From Brachypterus glaber (Eukaryota > Arthropoda > Insecta > Coleoptera > Kateretidae), in the NCBI GenBank assembly GCA_958510825.1, contig OY294048.1, forward strand, positions 33,445,026 to 33,509,025: 64,000 bases of DNA. The letters are read 5' to 3'. The notes under the pieces were generated by a model. That model made no database searches and was not told the DNA's origin. It saw only the letters and a program-made list of their open reading frames with translations. Below, piece by piece: positions 32,527-43,725 of the stretch (position 1 is its first letter; every line of letters begins with the position of its first letter). The position numbers were made by a program, and so were the translations under genes.

Positions 32527-33122
32527 CCTTTATCGATATTCACCTCTACACTAACATAACAACTATGTAGAAAAATATGCAAACCAATCTATATAGGCAA
32601 TAACTTATCCCATGATATGAAACAAAATTCCACTGTATGTAGTTTATGATGCCTTCCGAATAGTATAGACGGTAACTTCCGACTTCTTATGAGGAAACAA
32701 TAAAAATCTATTTTATTGGAAACCAGCATGAAATATTATACTTTAAGCTTAAGTTTTAACTTTAGGTATAAATGAACCGGTGAGAGCAAGGAGGGAAAGA
32801 TTGCACTCGATCTAACTTTCGGGAATTAACAAAAAACTTTATAGCAACCAAACCAAAAGCCCAGTAGAGAAACAACATTACAAACTTGTTCATCCTAACC
32901 ATAGTAACAGTGTTTAGTAAGTGGTTTCTTTTTAAAACCTTTAGTTTAGCTCTGATATGTAGTAAAAATTGGTGCAATCTTCCCCTTCTTGATCTCAACT
33001 AACTGAAGTTTTAGGATAATTAAAAAAAAAGATGTTTTGCTGTTAATTACAAGACTGTCTTGTATTTAAACAAATAACAGATTATATAAGTCATATATAC
33101 ATGCTTAAATTTAAATAAAATA
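32527..33122. other. Non-coding DNA
   Basis: No recognisable gene. A 78-codon minus-strand frame at 32762-32998 has no recognisable domain. Confidence 0.4.
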
Positions 33123-33126
33123 TATA

Positions 33127-33771
33127 CAGGGTGATCAATAACTGCCATGCCAAAATCTAATAGGTGACTCTGCATCAAAAAATATCAAAAAAAGTTCCTA
33201 TAAAGGTTGATCCGCTAATGAGCCCTAAGGGAGCTACGGTCCTGTAAAATAAAAATAAGGTTTTTAATTATTAACTCTGGTACCCTCTAAGCTAGAGCGA
33301 CGAGCTTTTGCATGTATTAATGGTATTAATAAGGGCAATAAGTTTATGTTAATTTAGTTTTTTGAATTTATCCAGACGCGTCCCTAGACGGAAAAAAATG
33401 TATTAGGCTTAATACATGTTTGCCCCAAACTTTTTTATGTGTACCTTTTTTGGATGTTTTGTAAAAATACATAAAAAATGTCGTATAGTGTAACACTGTA
33501 GGAGCAACCGTTTAAAAAAAATGCAATTAAGAGAAAGCAACATTTTGTGCCACTAAAAAGGTTACTTTTTAAAAGGCTATTACTCCTTTAATATTAAATT
33601 TAGGTGTTTTGGTGAAGAATACGTTTTTTTTTAACTGAAGAATCACCATGCAGCATTAAAATTTTATTGATGCTTTTTTTGTTCTCCATTCAATATGTCA
33701 TCTATGAATGACCGTAGCTCCCTTAGGGCTCATTTCCGGACCAACCTATATAGAAACTTTTTTTCATACCC
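33127..33771. mobile_element. CAGGGTG foldback family, member A
   Basis: Starts CAGGGTG after TATATA and ends with ACCCTG before TATATA. Inverted segments near the ends share AGCCCTAAGGGAGCTACGGT and GACCGTAGCTCCCTTAGGGC. The whole is about 645 bp and non-coding. Related members: 45063-45715, 48403-48991, 60034-61343, and a half-copy at 53650-53730. Confidence 0.75.
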
Positions 33772-33775
33772 TGTA

Positions 33776-34658
33776 TATACATTCTTCACCTATTGATGTT
33801 TGCTTAGGTTTTTATTCCTTACTCTTACTCAAAGTCATCATCTTTTTCTTGTAGTAAGTTAAAAAAATATTCATACTTTATGAAATTCCTGGAACGTTTT
33901 CCTTCTTTGTCCCAATCACATATTTAATATGTTACTGGGGCATAATAGTTTGTGATATGTTAACCTTTTTGTGTCAACAGATGCGTTTTAAACCAAAGAA
34001 CAAATTGACTATCTCAGTCAATTTCGTCTAACCGTTTCAAATACATTTATGAAACAAAACAAATTTACCTATTACCTTGATGTTTTAAGGGGCTGTTCAA
34101 CAATTACGTCACCGAAATTTGGACAGTTTTTGACACCCCGTGTGAATCTTTGTCACTTTTGCTTTGACCCCCCAAACATCTGAAAAAAATTACTTCACTA
34201 TCAACTATACCCCCCCTTAAAATAGAAAAAAAACATATGTTTTGAAACTATAGTTTACAATACCAGGTTTCCCCGCTAACGCAAATTAAAGGTTTTGTAG
34301 CGTTAATATTAAAGCTATCGAAATAAAATATGTCAGGACTGACTTCAAAAAAAGTTTTCTACTAGCTTAAATATCTGGGATACAACTTAAAAAAAGCAAT
34401 ATTAAACTATTCTTTAATTTTTTTTTACATTGGCTAAACAAATCTTAATACTATTAAATTGTTTTATAATTATTTTCTTTATATTTACTTATTCTGCCTT
34501 AGTTAAAGGTTTTGCGAATTAGATATAAAAACTCTAAATGGCATATAAATTTTCAAAATTAAATAAACTTTAACTTGGGTAAAATGCCTTTGGTATTTAA
34601 ACTAAACAACTGCTAACGTAAAAGTACCATAAGAACAATCAAAAAAGGCTTAAATAAA
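33776..34658. other. AT-rich non-coding DNA with a possible MITE end
   Basis: No gene. At about 34090-34225, AGGGGCTGTTCAACAATTAC opens a stretch resembling the GGGAACGTT MITE type, but no second arm is visible. Confidence 0.4.
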
Positions 34659-34666
34659 CCTTATCC

Positions 34667-34917
34667 CAACGAAATAAAAACTCTTCTCTCTAGAATACGC
34701 ATACCGTTAATATAAAATATCGCCAACATCTCGGTTTGTTTGTAAACAAATAGTAGGTATATTCAGGCCTGAACAATAACAGTTACCAACTGTTATTGTT
34801 GTCTCTGTTAGAACAAAGCTGTGCGAGTAAGAGAGACAAATGTATATGTTGGCTACGTTTTTGTCAGTTTTTACAAATGAAATGCCTATTCTAGAGAGAA
34901 GAGTTATTAGTTCGTTG
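34667..34917. mobile_element. MITE, CAACGAACTAAT family, copy 2
   Basis: 251 bp, close to 25651-25903 along its length. The right end is GAGTTATTAGTTCGTTG; the left end is slightly decayed. CCTTATCC flanks both sides perfectly (34659-34666 and 34918-34925). This fixes the element ends for the family. Confidence 0.85.
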
Positions 34918-34925
34918 CCTTATCC

Positions 34926-35484
34926 AGATAAAAATATAAAAAATACAGTGGTTCCATCTAGGAGATAGTTTGCGTAATTACCACCTATTTGGACCAGACG
35001 AATTATTCTGATTTTAATAAAATAATAAATAAGAATTACTTCAAATATTTTATATTTATTTATTTATTTATATTAGGTTTGATACAATACCTGTATTGTA
35101 TCAGAGTATATGCATACAGAGTCATAAAGAATGGAATTATATATTATTATAATTTATGTCGATATAAGTTATAAAACATTATTTGATTTATATAAATTAA
35201 AAATATTTTTTAAATTTTAATATTTAAATTAAAATTGCATATAAAAATAATTTCAAAAAAGCTATATCTCAAAAACAAAAGCTAAAAAACTTGCTGGGTG
35301 TACACTAGGCTGGGTCGAAAAATCTTTTTTTTTAGTTGGGTTTTCTCAGTGCGTTAGAAAATAAGCCTGTAAATTTTGGCGATGATTGGCAATGGAAAAC
35401 ATCTCCCAGAATCAACCGGAAAATCGAAATATTCCACAGTGGGCCAGGAAAAAAAAACAGGGTAAAATTCTGAATTTTTGCATA
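34926..35484. other. AT-rich non-coding DNA
   Basis: No feature recognised. Confidence 0.4.
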
Positions 35485-35632
35485 GGGAACGTTCAAGTAT
35501 TACGTAACGCTCCTAGGGCGGTGGTGGTCATTTTGGAGTGTTGCGCCCATGTTAATGGTATAGGAAAATAGCGTTACAGGAGGGGGGTCCAAAATGATCA
35601 AAATTTAAGTTACGTAATACTTGAACGTTCCC
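35485..35632. mobile_element. GGGAACGTT MITE, complete copy
   Basis: 148 bp. GGGAACGTTCAAGTATTACG pairs with its complement at the right end. ATA flanks each side (35482-35484, 35633-35635). Three one-ended copies lie at 13170, 20142 and 24772. Confidence 0.8.
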
Positions 35633-35814
35633 ATACGTCGGGAAAATCTTGTAAGCACGATAACTTAATAACGCTTTAAGCTAGAGACTTGAAATTTGGA
35701 TACATGTATGTTACCAAAAGTTCTCGCTTGGGATTGTTTTTGGTGAACATTGGGGTGCGGCAAGGGGGACAAATGGGGAAAAATACATTTTTTTACAAAA
35801 ATTTAAAAATTGCT

Positions 35815-36000
35815 ATATAGGGTTTTTTAAGGTTGCTGAAGTTGAATCTAATAATAAACATTTTTTAACTCCACCCCCGCAGAGGTGTGGGGGTAAATAT
35901 TTTTAAATATTTTCAATATTTTCGTCAACATTGGTATACAGGGGTTTTTGGGGTCGACGAATATGAATCTGATAATAATTCATCATTTTTTCGTCCTCAA
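35815..36000. repeat. Two diverged units of the 97-bp minisatellite
   Basis: Contains TTTTTTAAGGTTGCTGAAGT, AACTCCACCCCCGCAGAGGT and GAATCTGATAATAATTCA, matching units at 36313-36740. Confidence 0.55.
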
Positions 36001-36082
36001 ATAATTTTTTTTTAATACAATTGGGGTTTGTAGGTTATAGGACTCAACGCAAAAAAAAGATATATTTTGTGTAATTTTCGCC

Positions 36083-36118
36083 GACGTTTCGAGGGCATAT
36101 GCTGCCGCTCTTCCTCAG
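36083..36118 (-). ncRNA. Hammerhead-ribozyme-like motif (Penelope type)
   Basis: On the minus strand the order is CTGAGGA, a stem of GAG + GGCA pairing with TGCC + CTC (one bulged C, loop GCATA), then CGAAAC and GTC. CUGANGA, GAAA and the GUC cleavage triplet match the hammerhead core. Short helix III and this spacing are known from Penelope-like retroelements. One extra A follows the first core block compared with the consensus, so activity is uncertain. No Penelope reverse transcriptase is visible nearby. Confidence 0.45.
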
Positions 36119-36312
36119 GGCTGTAATTTAATAAAGAAAAACTGAATTAACAATTTGCTTACTCATTATCAAAAAAGGGGGGGGGGGGGTCACAATTTGA
36201 GGTTAGGTTACTTACCAAATTTACAAAATTTAAGTGTGCATTACACGTGTCAGAAATAATTTTTTCTAATTTCACCCCCTGAGGTGTGAGAGTGGTTTTC
36301 GTAAAAACTGGT

Positions 36313-36740
36313 ATATTGGGGTTTTTAAGGTTGCTGATAGTGAATCTGATAATAACAAAAATTCTAAATCCACCCCCTAAGGGGTGGGGGGTAGTTTTCG
36401 TAAAATTGGTGTATTGAGGTTTTTGAGGTTTCTGAAAGTGAATTTGAATATAAAAAAATTCTAACTCCACCCCCAAAGGGGCGGGGGGTAGTTTTTGTGA
36501 AAATTGGTATATTGGGGTTTTTAAGGTTGCTGAAAGAGAATCTTACAATAAAAAAATTCTAACCACCCCCTGAGGGGCGGTGGTAGTTTTCGTAAAAATT
36601 TGTGTATTGGGGTTTGCTAAAAGTGAATCAGATAATAAAACAATTCCAACTCCACCCCTAAGAGACGAGGGGTAGTTTTCGTGAAAATTGGTCTATTTTT
36701 AAGGTTGCTAAAAGTGAATCTGATAATAAAAAAAACAATT
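36313..36740. repeat. Minisatellite, about 97-bp period, five units
   Basis: Units start near 36313, 36411, 36509, 36603 and 36691. Each has GGGGTTTTTAAGGTTGCTGA, AGTGAATCTGATAATAA and a palindromic CCACCCCCTAAGGGGTGG core. A preceding partial unit begins near 36270. Non-coding. Confidence 0.8.
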
Positions 36741-37329
36741 TTACGCGCGGAGGTGAAAAATGGGAAAGCTCTTTTACTGGGCAATGTATTTTTTTGGCTG
36801 ATACTTGATAAATAATTGTATTAACGTAAAAAATTATTATCAAAAAAATTAAAGTTACCGTCTATAGTCTTCCACCGGCAGTGTAGTCTATACGCCGACA
36901 TTATAAAACACAATTTATCGGTACCTATCCTGCAGTAGAAAAATAAACAAAGTCAACAATGCACCAGCTCTAGTAGATACTTCATGCTTATCTAAGGAAC
37001 ATTGTATGCAGAACTTCACAGAGTATTATTAATGATCATCCTTTGCTGGTTTAATTTTAGATTAATTAAGTAATTTCATTCCGGACTTTCGTTCCAGATC
37101 AGAAGCAGATTTTTTATTTTTTGATTTGTTAACTTGGCTTCTGACTTTTTAATTTAAACTTACATTTATTTAAACTGTCTTTTTCAGCACGAAAAAACAG
37201 TAATTTGGGGTGTCTTTGTGAGACTTTTTACAGTTTATGTCCGCTTAGGATATTTTATTAAATAGTATTTAATAAACACCTCTTGAATCACTGTGATAAA
37301 GCTAAATGTTTCATATATAATTACAAAAG
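36741..37329. other. Non-coding DNA
   Basis: No feature recognised. Confidence 0.4.
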
Positions 37330-38070
37330 ATACTGACAATTATGCAAGAAAAATTCGATATTTTCATGTAAATTTGCTGTCTGGAAATAATTACGACCGC
37401 GGCATCGCCCTGCAAAGGCGATGCCCCTGAAGTAATTATTTCCCTTGACAGCAAATTTGAATGAAAACTGTAAATTTTTCCCGATAATTCGAAGAATCAT
37501 GGGTAATTCGGAAGAATATTTTTTTACGATTTATATTATGTCAAACCTACTTTTATATTTTTTTTCATCGCAAAATGATATAAATTGTTTTATTAGTTAT
37601 CTGAATATTTTTCCAGGCACATTCTTTGATTTGGTTTATTTAATTCCATTCTCAATTGCTAAACTAAAACATCTTTTGTTAATTTTTAAATTGAAAATTA
37701 TGGTTCTGTCAATAGTTTAGTCACTTACTGCAGTACTGACTAGCGCGGTACTTCACTGGGCTTGCAAGCATGTTCATAAAAGTCAACCTATAAAAACAGC
37801 ATTACATTTTATATAAAGAATATTTTCACGTATTTTTTATTAAATAATAAAGTAATAACAATAATTATAAACAGTAATTTATTCATATTTAATTATTAAT
37901 TAATTTTAGGTATGAAATTTTGTTGTAAAAGAGAAATACTGAAGAACAAAATACTACAGTGAATCTCACTATAATTTTCTATAGTAGAAAATATGTAATA
38001 TGATTGGACAGAAATAAGAATGTGGTCAGAAATTTTTTTAATTGACTGGTTGATAAAAACGTTAAAAAAT
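37330..38070 (+). repeat. Long interspersed repeat, copy 2 (uninterrupted)
   Basis: Matches 28710-29037 joined to 29441-29880. It includes the hairpin around GCGGCATCGCC..GGCGATGCCCC and retains CTCAATTGCTAAAC where copy 1 has the double-hairpin MITE. Ends of the repeat are not sharply defined. Confidence 0.7.
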
Positions 38071-38979
38071 CAACTATTTTTTTTAAGAATAATTGTACTT
38101 AATAGTTATTTATTTTTTCTGGTTTGTTTACTAAACCTAAATCTGTAATAAACGTTTTGTAAATGTTGGCACCAAAACATCCGACTCTGAGCTCACTAGC
38201 GAATAACAAGAAAATTAACCTTTTAGCCCGAGGTAAAAGCAAAAGTTTAATTTTGTTGCCTTTTGTAATTATTATTTATGAAATTATAATTTCATCTAAT
38301 ACGAAAATTACAAATAGCTGCTGTTAGTAAGTGTCCGTTTTACGTAAATTGGCTTTGCAGCTAAACTAATTTTAGTTTGGTTGCATACGTTATTCCGAAA
38401 CCGCTTAATTTAAATACAGTTTCAACTCGAAAGATTTTTAAATATAATTACTCTTAGTTCAGAATTTTTACATTTAGTACACCACTTTTATTGGACTCTT
38501 AATCGGGCCGCTTTAGCTTAATATGAACTGAATTAGTGTTTTATTAACAACAGAAGTTTGTTTCATAGACGGTCAGTCTTCACAAATCTTGGTTTCGCGC
38601 AATGAGGTTACGTACCTACACAGTGTAAAATCCACGTAACTTTTCATTATTAATAATGTAAAAAATACACTGATGCATCATGTATTTATTTTTGTCAGAG
38701 TTGATACTTTCATTACAATAACAGGGTCGGACATCAGGAATTTTAAATTATTTCTAATTTTTGGTGAGTTTGTTTAATACATACCTACTCCGAATAAGAT
38801 TATATGTCTCTATAGAAACACTCTGATTATTATACATGAGCAATATGTAAAAGACTTTTGTAAAACACGTTTTGTACTGTAATTTTTACACGACTTAATG
38901 TAGGTCGGTTCGATGCCAACGTTAGTTGTTTTTTTTTCAGTGTTGCTTTTTGGTATTTTTATCTTCAAAGATAGAGAAC
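38071..38979. other. AT-rich non-coding DNA
   Basis: No feature recognised. Confidence 0.4.
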
Positions 38980-39085
38980 TCTTCAAGCCCCGGTCGTAAT
39001 TATTTCCAGACAGCTAATTTTCATGAAAACAGCGATTTTTTCCCGCATAATTCTCAGCCTCTCGTGTAATTATATATGAGAATTA
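38980..39085 (-). repeat. Fragment of the 28710/37330 repeat, inverted
   Basis: GTAATTATTTCCAGACAGC, TTTTCATGAAAACAGCG and AATTCTCAGCCTC are the complement of the first part of 28710-28800. Confidence 0.65.
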
Positions 39086-39384
39086 GTGAGCTTTTTTGGT
39101 TTAATTTTTCTTTTCATACGATAATATGGTTTTTGTCCCTTTGGCCCACTTACCTCAACCTGATGCACTTTTTATCTTAAAAGATAGAAAACTCTATCTT
39201 CAAGAGTTTTGGTTAAAGCATCCCGTTTCACAGTTCCGCAAGATATGAAAGAACTTTTTCTTATAATATCCAATTATGAAAGAGGGGCCGGCCCGTAAGC
39301 CGTAAGCCGGACATCGGGTAAAAAAATTGAAAAATAAGGGTTTTTATTCGGTTTTTATTATATTTAATTATATTATAAACAGTA

Positions 39385-40180
39385 GCCGGCGTATTTCCAG
39401 TTGTAGTCCAGTCTTCAGGTCAATAAAAGAGGCTTTACCTGGAAATAATTCAGGGAGTTTTGATTTTTAGTTTACTGGGTAAAAAAAAAATTGCGACGTT
39501 AATCTCGATGTGGAACTGTAATTTTTTTAACGTGTTTTTCCCAAAAAACGGATTTTTAAAATATCTCTAAAACGTTACACTATACGTTTTTAGATTTTTA
39601 ATGTTTTTTTCGAAAAACCAAAATTGTGCTTTATCGTCGGTTAGGCATGCCCCTTAGAACATTTTGGGTGACAATTAAAAAAATCTATTTGGCACTTTCT
39701 TTTTAATTTACGTAAAATTATTTTTTTTTTAATAATTCACAGATTTGTGCCCCATTATCTCGAGTAAACCGATTTTCAATTGAATCACCATTGTATTAAG
39801 CATAAAAAAGACTTCCTAACCAAGTAATAAAGACAAATCTAAACCCCTCAGTGTAACAATTAAGGCGGTGCCGTGAATTAGCTATAAGTCGTACAAAAAA
39901 ATCATGAGACAAAAATTTTTGGAGATTTGGTCCTCTTTATTTTCATATCAAACGTTTTTAGTCCTAGGATGCACCGATCTTGGAATATTTTAAAAAGTCC
40001 GTTTTTTATGAAAAATATTTTAAAAAATTACAGTTCCAAATCGAGTTCAATGTCGCAAAATTGTTTATTTGTGGCCTTAAACCCTACCAATGAACCAAAA
40101 ATCTAAACTCCCTGAATTATTTCCAGGTAAAGCCTCTTTTATTAACTTGAAGACTGGACTATAACTGGAAATACGCCGGG
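39385..40180. mobile_element. Foldback element, GCCGGCGTATTTCC ends, TA-flanked
   Basis: Left GCCGGCGTATTTCCAGT and right ACTGGAAATACGCCGGG pair, with about 75 bp of strong match (through AGGCTTTACCTGGAAATAAT) and weaker pairing further in. TA at 39383-39384 and 40181-40182. Non-coding. Confidence 0.7.
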
Positions 40181-40335
40181 TACTGGTCATCGCCTCTCTG
40201 AAATCACATAGGAGAACACTATGCCCAGTAAGTTAATAAGAGCTCTCGATCTCTATCCCGCTCGACCACTGCGGGCTTTATAGTTGAAGAGCTGTTGAAA
40301 ATTTCTAACAAGTTATTTTCTCCTGGATGAATTTT

Positions 40336-40809
40336 ACATAACGGGTGAGTTTTATTTATGCCCACCCACAAAATTAAGATTAATCTTCATTCGATAAAAA
40401 CGAAACTGGTGATTTATATCATTTTAGTAGTATTATTAAATCACTTTTTTTTCTCAAAAGAATAATACCAATATCATTATTGATAGTATTTTAATAAAAA
40501 TTTATGGGCAAAAAATTACTATTAAAATTTATTAAAACATTACATGTTCTGTTAAAAATTTAAATTGACGAATGATAAATGGTTGTACTCAGAATTTAAT
40601 TCTGAATCAAAATATGTACAAAAATACAGGGTGTTCTATAAAAATTAAAAGTTAAGGTCATTCCCGGCGAAACCCGAAGTGAAACAAAAAACAAATCGGC
40701 CATTTTAAAGCCAATGCAAAATTATACAAATCACCAATGTTTCGTTTTTATGGAATGAAAATTAATCTTAATTTTAGGGGTGGACATAAATAAAACTCAA
40801 CCGGTATGT
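40336..40809. mobile_element. Foldback element with GGGTGAGTTTTATTTATG ends
   Basis: Left CATAACGGGTGAGTTTTATT pairs with AATAAAACTCAACCGGTATG at the right; arms about 85 bp, continuing through AAGATTAATCTTCATT and AAAAACGAAAC. A TACAGGGTGTTC phrase inside (40626) may be an unrelated terminal fragment. Confidence 0.65.
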
Positions 40810-41988
40810 CTTAAAGTATATCGAGGGCTTCATAACATAGGGGCGTATACGCCATTTTTTTGAGATTTTGATAGTTAATTAAATAGGCCAAGTTTTCCAA
40901 AAAATATCTTGCCAGAAAAGTCTGCTGAACGGTAGAAGCTTTCTTCGCCAGATCAACACGGCGTCGGACCTTCATCTCTCCGATTTTGCTCAAATTTGGC
41001 ATATCCTCATCAAATATGGTCTAGATTACTAGCTCGAAAGGATTTGCTAGAAAACCACTAGTTTTAGAGATATAAGGGTGGCTCATTTTTGACGTTTTTT
41101 AAAATTTCAAAAGCATGATTTACTTAAATCTAAATATCAGAACTTGCGTAAAAGATAAAAAGATATTTTTGCCAGATATCAATAGAGCATTAAATTTCAG
41201 TCTTAACCAAGAAAAAATTTTACCATAAAATTCATTTCAATATGGCGGCCTACTAGATGCAACTTGTCAAATTTAAAAGTGCTATCCCCAAAATACACCC
41301 CCTTCGATTTTTTTGATTTTTTTGTCAGTGAACTCATATATAGTGGGGGAGTACGCCTATAAAATATTAGAAAAAGTATTTGACATTTGTAGAAGTTATA
41401 GAAAAAAATGTCCTATATAGTTCCAATAGTCAATAGCAAAAATTTGTTTTGGCTTCAGAAACTATTTTTTTATCAAAGTAAGCCTTGAATTTAATACTTT
41501 TATACGTAATATGTATGTGCCAAAATGTTGCAAAAAAGCTTTCTCAAACCCCCGCCCCATAAAATAACCCCCAAATGTATTAAATTGTGTCCCAGAATGT
41601 TTCCAAAATCTCTTAGGAGTGATTAGATCTCATAAAAATAATGCCACACGTTCATATAATTTTTCCAAAATGAAATGGAAAAAAATGTTTTTTCGGATAA
41701 CTTTTTAATTTTTTAATATACAGGGTGTCTCAACGAAGCCACCTCGGTCGATATATAGTAAAGTATCCACTTTAGAGAAAAACTTTAACGAGAAAAGTTG
41801 TATGGTTTTAAAAAAGGAACATTTTAAAAATATATTAAAATATACAGGATGCTCCTCGTAGGGTGGGTAACATCTGACTTATTTTTTTAAAATGGAATGG
41901 TATATATTTTTATTATGCAATCTTATTTCTCATTAAAATGCCTTTATGTTGATATCATATTGTATGGGTCTATTATTTATAGTTTTTA

Positions 41989-41989
<1 letters not shown>

Positions 41990-42055
<66 letters not shown>
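41990..42055. repeat. AT microsatellite
   Basis: About 33 uninterrupted AT units. Confidence 0.95.
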
Positions 42056-42060
<5 letters not shown>

Positions 42061-42599
42061 AAAAAGAATGCATTTTTACTGATAATATAAAACCTTCTCC
42101 AATTTCTTTATTTTTTGTCAAAAATTCATAAAATTTTGCAAGCTTATCTTAAAAGGGTGTATCTAATTACTTTATGTGCAAAAAGTAAAATATTTTAAAC
42201 AGGGCGTTCAAAATAAATATTCAAACTTTTGCATTTTCAAACATAGTCATTTTTTTAATGGAATGCTATATTCCACTCGTTAAATGTAGAATGAAATTCT
42301 GCATAAAATGATATAAGATACTTTAGCGGTTTTTTAAATAATTGAGTTTAAAAAAAATAAATTTGTCAATTTCAAGAATTTTTTTTTATTTTTTTTTAAT
42401 AAGTAGGTCGTGGAACTTTTCTATATAATTTTTACACTAGGATAATAATTTTTTTAAAATAATTTATGCAAAAAAATAACTAACTTGTACTCAACGCTAA
42501 CAAGAACCATCTAAACTCGAGTCCGTTAATTAGTTGACTACATGATGAATTGGTTTTGGCGCTATCAGCAGGCTCCCATAACCAAAGGACATAGCTTAG

Positions 42600-42690
42600 T
42601 GCATATCTACAGGCTCGCACAACAAACATAGTACATAAAAATTCGATGCCATGATTGGTTTAATGTGAAGTCATGTATCTTGTGAAAAAT
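42600..42690. repeat. One-armed relative of the 25087-25202 MITE
   Basis: ATATCTACAGGCTCGCACAA and ACATAGTACATAAAAATTCG match one arm of that element; the other arm is not visible. Confidence 0.45.
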
Positions 42691-43725
42691 TAAAATAAAA
42701 TCTAAGGAGCAAATATCTCAAAGAAGAAAGCCCTAGTCAAAAATTTCATATAAACTTTTTATTTTATTTTAATGAGATTTTAAAATATAAATAATTTATA
42801 GAATTTTTGAAATAATATAAAAATATTTTTTATGGTCCTCCTGCCTTTGGATTAAAAACGTGCCTTTTTCTTGGAAACGCTTCATTTTATCAAACTTTGG
42901 GAAGAGTACTTTTTTGGTCAAAATTGTTTACAGAATGTAAAAAAGTAATCAAAAGTCTAAAATTTGTAACCACAAAAAAACTTATGGGTTTGGAACCCTA
43001 ACGGAAGTACGCCCCTGAATTTTCTGATAACTTTCAAAACTTCTGTTAAAATAATTCTATGCGCATTAATTTTCTTAAACAATCCTAAAAAAATTGTTAA
43101 AATATATTAAAAAGTAAAAAAGTTATAAAAAAAAATATTTTTGTATTTCATTTTGGGGGGCAAATATCTCAGAGTAGGGGGGCCGTAGCCAAAAATATTA
43201 CATGGACTTGTAGCATTATTTTGACGAGATATAATCTCCCTTAAAAGATTTTGGAAACATTCTGGGACACAAGTTAATACATTTGGGGGCTTATTTTATG
43301 GGTTGGGGGTTGGAGAGAGCTTTTTTAAATTGTTGCAATATTGGCACATACATATTACGTATAAAGTATTAAATTCAAGGGCTACTTTGATAAAAAAAGT
43401 AGTTTCTGAAGCTAAAACAAATTTTCGGTATTGACTATTGGACCTCTATCGGTCATTTTTTGCTATAACGTCTACAACATACTTTATATGAGTTCACTGA
43501 CAAAACATAAAAAAAACCGAAGGGGGTGTATTTTGGGGATAGCACTTTTAAATTTGATGTTGCATCTAGTAGGCCGCCATATTGAAATGAAATTTGTGGT
43601 AAATTTTTTTCTTGATTAAGACTAAAATTTAATGCTCTTTTGATATCTGTCAAAAATATCTTTTTATCTTTTACACAAGTCCTGATATTTAGATTCATGT
43701 AAATCATAGATTGCTTTTTTTTGCT

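Larger units (their letters stand above)
41100..43725. repeat. 2.6-kb interrupted palindrome
   Basis: Arms 41100-41650 and about 43170-43725 are inverted copies (for example TTCATTTCAATATGGCGGCC with GGCCGCCATATTGAAATGAA, and CTATCCCCAAAATACACCC with its complement). The centre (41700-43150) contains CAGGGTGTCTC-type ends near 41723 and 41848, the AT microsatellite, and otherwise AT-rich DNA. Probably a foldback transposon later filled by other insertions. Frames inside it have no recognised domains. Confidence 0.65.

Noticed and set aside
36200..36214. Telomere-type TTAGG repeats (also near 62916)
   Set aside because: Only about two units each; expected by chance in this length of AT-rich DNA.
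41946..42131. Open frames of repeated Tyr-Ile on both strands
   Set aside because: Translation of the AT microsatellite.
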